Program-made: the position numbers and the translations under genes | Notes under the pieces: generated by a model | Told to the model about the DNA's origin: nothing | The model's database searches: none | The model's input: only the letters and a program-made list of their open reading frames with translations | In this document: piece after piece, positions 60,201 through 64,000 of the stretch | Layout of the letters: each line of letters opens with the position of its first letter | How positions within the stretch are numbered: position 1 is the first letter of the stretch | Assembly: GCF_047663525.1 (NCBI RefSeq) | Contig: NC_092590.1 | Span: forward strand, 10,622,001-10,686,000 | DNA length: 64,000 nucleotides | Direction: 5' to 3' | From: Anas platyrhynchos | Taxonomy: Eukaryota > Chordata > Aves > Anseriformes > Anatidae

Positions 60201-63200
60201 CTTCCCGTGTTAGAGCAATATTGTTCTCTCTAAGTAGAAGGTGTGTGTTGCAAATGCTTTTTCTATCCAACCAGTCCCCAAGACAATCTCAAGAAGCAAA
60301 CTCGGGCTGTGCAGCATTGATCTGGGAGCTGCAGTAGGGTAGGAGACCGAACATCCTCATACCAGGAGTCCCACCAGGAATGGGATGGGGTGCTTATTTC
60401 CAGTGTAAGAGTACCTCCCTGCAGGAGAAAGACAAAACTGATGGAGATTTAGTGTGTGCTTATAGGCTTGGGTAAAAGTATCTTAAAATACAGAATGAAA
60501 CTTTTTAAATTACAAAGGAGGTTGGGAAAAAAGACAAGACTAGTTTTGCTTGCCTGTTAGAGGAATTCAGTTTCATGCGCAATCTTACTACATCTCATTT
60601 ATATAATTTTTTTCTTTTCATTTTGAAACTTGCCACATTAGCTTTATTTAGCATAAAAGTCTAGGTTCAAATAGCATACAAACTGCACACATGCACTGGC
60701 AAACTCACTGGCCCTGCCCCTTTGTGCCTCTACATAGGGATACAGGGACAAACTTTATGAGTAACAACACCAAGAGCTGAGCAGAAAGGAGCTCAGATAA
60801 AATTAAGGTACATCAGTAGCTCCAAAAGCATTTGAATTTCTTGTAATTTTGTATTTTAGGGTGCCATTACTGAACAGGCAGGGTACTGAGGATCTGGGTC
60901 AAAATGGGGATGTAAAGTACTTTTTAAGGATAATGATTGTAATTGTAATGCCTTTTGATTGCTGGGGAAACATGGGTTAATAGGCTGCTCACATCTGTGT
61001 AATGGACACCCAGAAGGCATCTTGCTGGAGTTACGGATGCCAGGCATTTTCCACAGCCTTGTCAAAAGCTCCGTACATTGCCAGTTGCTAATTTAAAGCT
61101 GCATATGCCCCGTGGCAGGACAAATTTATTATTATTTTTTTTTCTAAAAAGGATAAAAACCTAATCTTAGAAAGGGTGCAGATGCTTTATGATTAATATT
61201 TCACGGACTTTAATCAGTTTAGCTGGTGTTTGATGCGCTGCAAATTCTCGGTATCGGTTGCTTCTTCTCTTACTAGCACATGGCATGAATGGCCATTTTC
61301 AAGCCAGCAGCGGTTTCATCTTCCATTCTGTGTTGAGGCATTTCAGCTACTCCAAAAACCAATACTTTGTCACATTAACACCCAGGACCAGCCACCTATC
61401 GGGGTGCAGGTTATAAATAGAGATCCTCTCCAGAAGCCCGGCCTCACCTGAGGCATCCCTCCATCGAGGCGCGAGGCCTGCGTGTGTATTGCTTGGCAGC
61501 CCTGCTAAGGGAGGAGGCCCAGCTCTGGTTCTTGCACACAGCGTGCTCTCCTGCTTCAGTGCTCCTGCTCACAGACACCAGAGCAAGCACTCTGTCGATT
61601 TTACAGAGCAGAAAGTCATGCCCACGTAATCTAGGGAGGGCTGCGTGAAGGCAGGGCAGGGTGGGAGAAGGAGGCGACCACGCCAGGTTCTCACCCAAAC
61701 CTTCAAAACACACCAGCATTGTGCTGGCGTGCACTTACACTGCAGACACGCCTGGTTTTTAGCAAAACGAGCACAGGCAGCCAAGTAGCACAGTAGGTGG
61801 TGTTAAAAAATCCCGGGTGGCCGTGCAGCTTCCCCATAGCTATTTATTGTAGCATGGGGCTCCAGCAGCTGCTCTTGGATTCCACGTGACATACATGTTT
61901 GGCCTGTGCCAGCAGATCAGGCAGCCCGTCAGGTCCTTTTATTTATGCTGCGACTTTCATAGCAGCAATCTCACCCTGCTTCGCCTGTTATAATTAGACC
62001 TCGAAAACCAGTGCAGCTAAACATAACTCAAATGTTAAAAATCTGCAAACTGATTGACATAAACAAGTCAGGTAGCTGGGGAGCCTGGGTTTGCCGTGTC
62101 CTTGCCAACGTGTCTTTGGCACAGCAGGCCAGCTCTGTTTTGAAGGGGGCAAAATACAATTTGGGGGCAATGGCTTCACTTTGAAGCAAAAAATGCTTTC
62201 CCTCTTGGCTAAGCTGAAGACAACGAGTTGTGCAAGGAAGGATGATTGCTTGCCATATTTGCAGTGTGGTGGTCATCGGCTTTGGTCACGTTACCTTACA
62301 GTAAATCAAGAGTTTGCTCAGGTTTTTCTGTTGCACAGTAAGCGCAGCTCAGACCTTGTCAACACAGCAGATGTGCTCCAAGCATAGCCACCAATCCAAC
62401 TTCATTGCAGATTGGCAAATGTAATTAAAAGACAGTTGTAACCCTCAAAAGAGAAGGCTGAAATACAAGCTATACTTGAACAAAGAGGTAATTTGCCTGT
62501 GACCCAAGAATGAAGCACTGGAGATTTTGGTCTGCTTGAAGAGGGAGAATTAAGGAAAAAGAGATTTGAGACACACACCTGACACTGTAAGAAAACAGAA
62601 GAAACTCTTGGAAGCATGGGGATCATATTATTATGGCCTGATTTGAATTAAGAAAGTTAAGAACCTCCTCTTTCAGATTCAGAAATTCAGTTGGCACATA
62701 CTAGATGAGTCCACTTCCTTTCCAAATCTTGATAGATTTTAAAACCTAGCACTGGAATTTGGGAGCTCTTGCCAGTCACCTTCAGTTCTTGTCATTTCTC
62801 CAATTTCTACACTTTTGTGTGTGTGTGACACAGACTGGAATCAGTGTGGGCTACATGTGGGCTCCCAGAAAATCATGAGTTTAAGGCTAGAAGCTCACGA
62901 GGTGCTTGCTCTCAAAGTCATTATTTTTATCAACTTTCCAATTTAATGAACTTCCTTGCTTCCTTGCTTTGCAAGCATTTGGCAGTCTACAAGTCTGTTT
63001 GCTGTAGCTAGAATAAAAATAAAAATTAAAAAAATAATAATTAAAAAAAGCACAGTCTACAGTCTCTTGAGAAGTGCAGTAGAAGTGTGTAAAGGAAAAA
63101 ACAAAAACAAACAAACAAAACGACCACCACCTACACCTGGGAAATTTTAGTTATTTAATCCATATTTCTTGCCAATAGCAACCCAAATCATTCAAGCCTT

Positions 63201-64000
63201 AAAAAAAGACATGGATTGTTAGTTCAGCTAGCACTGGCCAAAGTGAATGTGCTGTACCCAGAGGAGGCATTTTACTAACTGGTTTAAAAAACTTGTATTG
63301 TACATGTATGAGTTGCTACAATTCAATCTGGATATGGCAAAAGTGTGGCCCCTGAGAAGCTGGGCACCATTTAACCTGTGGCATATTTTGCAAGTGATAA
63401 AAAAGCATTTTAATAACAGATGCATGTTCATGATCACATTCCTCAAAGGAGAGTTGCCCTTGCAACATACCTCAGAGGTGTCTCACTAACATACAAATAG
63501 GGATCACACTCAGAGCATCTCCAGAAAAAAAAACAACAAGCAACTGCGGAGTCAGATGCATGGACGGGGCGATTTGGTTGATGCCAAGAAGGAAAATGTC
63601 ACTTTGATTCTTTGTCTGCTCTCATGGTTACAAGAAATAACCTAGGCAGCAGCAGCAGCACCTGTCAGCACTGTGAAAAATGAGGTTTTGCTGTTTGGGA
63701 TTCAAGGTGATTTGGGGGGTTTTGAGTGATAGATTCTGCTCACAGCTTTGTGTTGCTTCACGACACGGGCTGTGGACCTGACTGGCTACTCTGTGCTACC
63801 GATGTGTAATTACGTGCTGAAAGTTTCCTTTCTGATCTGCACTACAGGGGGGTATAAAGTGTCCTCCTTGCAAATTCAACTGCCTGACATCAGAAAACAT
63901 CTTATTTTTCTGCTCTGCTCTTAAATTCCAGTTTTCTTTAACATCAGAACATACAGTAATAAAATACACCGAAGCTGAGCTGTCTCTGGGATGCCTGAGC

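Larger units (their letters stand above)
56661..64000. other. Intergenic region upstream of DAPP1
   Basis: About 7.3 kb with no recognisable gene. It contains the retrocopy-like poly(A) tract (57213-57264), a 19-bp tandem duplication (57101-57138), T and A homopolymers (58549-58575, 58675-58691, 58912-58937) and several short open frames with no identifiable domains. In human the neighbour on this side is C4orf54, followed by MTTP; I recognise no exon of either here. Confidence 0.7.

Noticed and set aside
56661-64000. Search for C4orf54, MTTP or another gene upstream of DAPP1
   Set aside because: No exon, domain or long open frame of these genes could be recognised; all open frames are short and featureless.

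Overview
The window is vertebrate nuclear DNA, almost certainly from a bird and probably a galliform close to chicken. It opens with the 3' end of a CR1 (chicken repeat 1) LINE, its introns are small to medium, its genes start in CpG islands, and interspersed repeats are scarce. It contains four intron-bearing protein-coding genes in the order H2AZ1 (+), DNAJB14 (+), LAMTOR3 (+), DAPP1 (-). From memory this matches the mirror image of the human 4q23 order DAPP1-LAMTOR3-DNAJB14-H2AZ1, so it looks like conserved synteny. I reconstructed every coding exon of all four genes by eye from splice sites, reading phase and recalled human protein sequences. Each coding sequence closes in frame: 128, 380, 124 and 261 residues.

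Layout. 1-400: CR1 tail and a pure TTTTTA hexamer repeat. 400-2560: H2AZ1, with GC boxes, two inverted CCAAT boxes, a TATA box, five coding exons (the first holds only the start codon) and a poly(A) signal at 2525. 2560-3095: short GC-rich spacer with the DNAJB14 CpG promoter. 3096-26291: DNAJB14 in eight coding exons, followed by a 3'UTR of up to about 1.8 kb. 28.1-30.7 kb: intergenic, with an LTR fossil at 28.6 kb. 30.7-34.15 kb: LAMTOR3 in six coding exons. 34.6-56.4 kb: DAPP1 on the minus strand in nine coding exons, tail-to-tail with LAMTOR3. 56.4-64 kb: the DAPP1 CpG promoter, a possible LTR fossil, a retrocopy-like poly(A) tract, and otherwise featureless intergenic DNA.

The genes are not an operon and have separate jobs. 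H2AZ1 encodes the histone variant H2A.Z. DNAJB14 encodes an ER-membrane J protein that recruits HSP70. LAMTOR3 is a Ragulator subunit and MEK/ERK scaffold on late endosomes. DAPP1 (Bam32) is an SH2-PH adaptor downstream of PI3-kinase in B cells. I see no tRNA, rRNA, CRISPR array, intact transposon or novel gene cluster. The items worth a second look are mostly regulatory: NRF1-like palindromes shared by two promoters, a G22 tract in a tiny intron, overlapping convergent 3' ends, LTR-like fossils, and local divergence in DAPP1.
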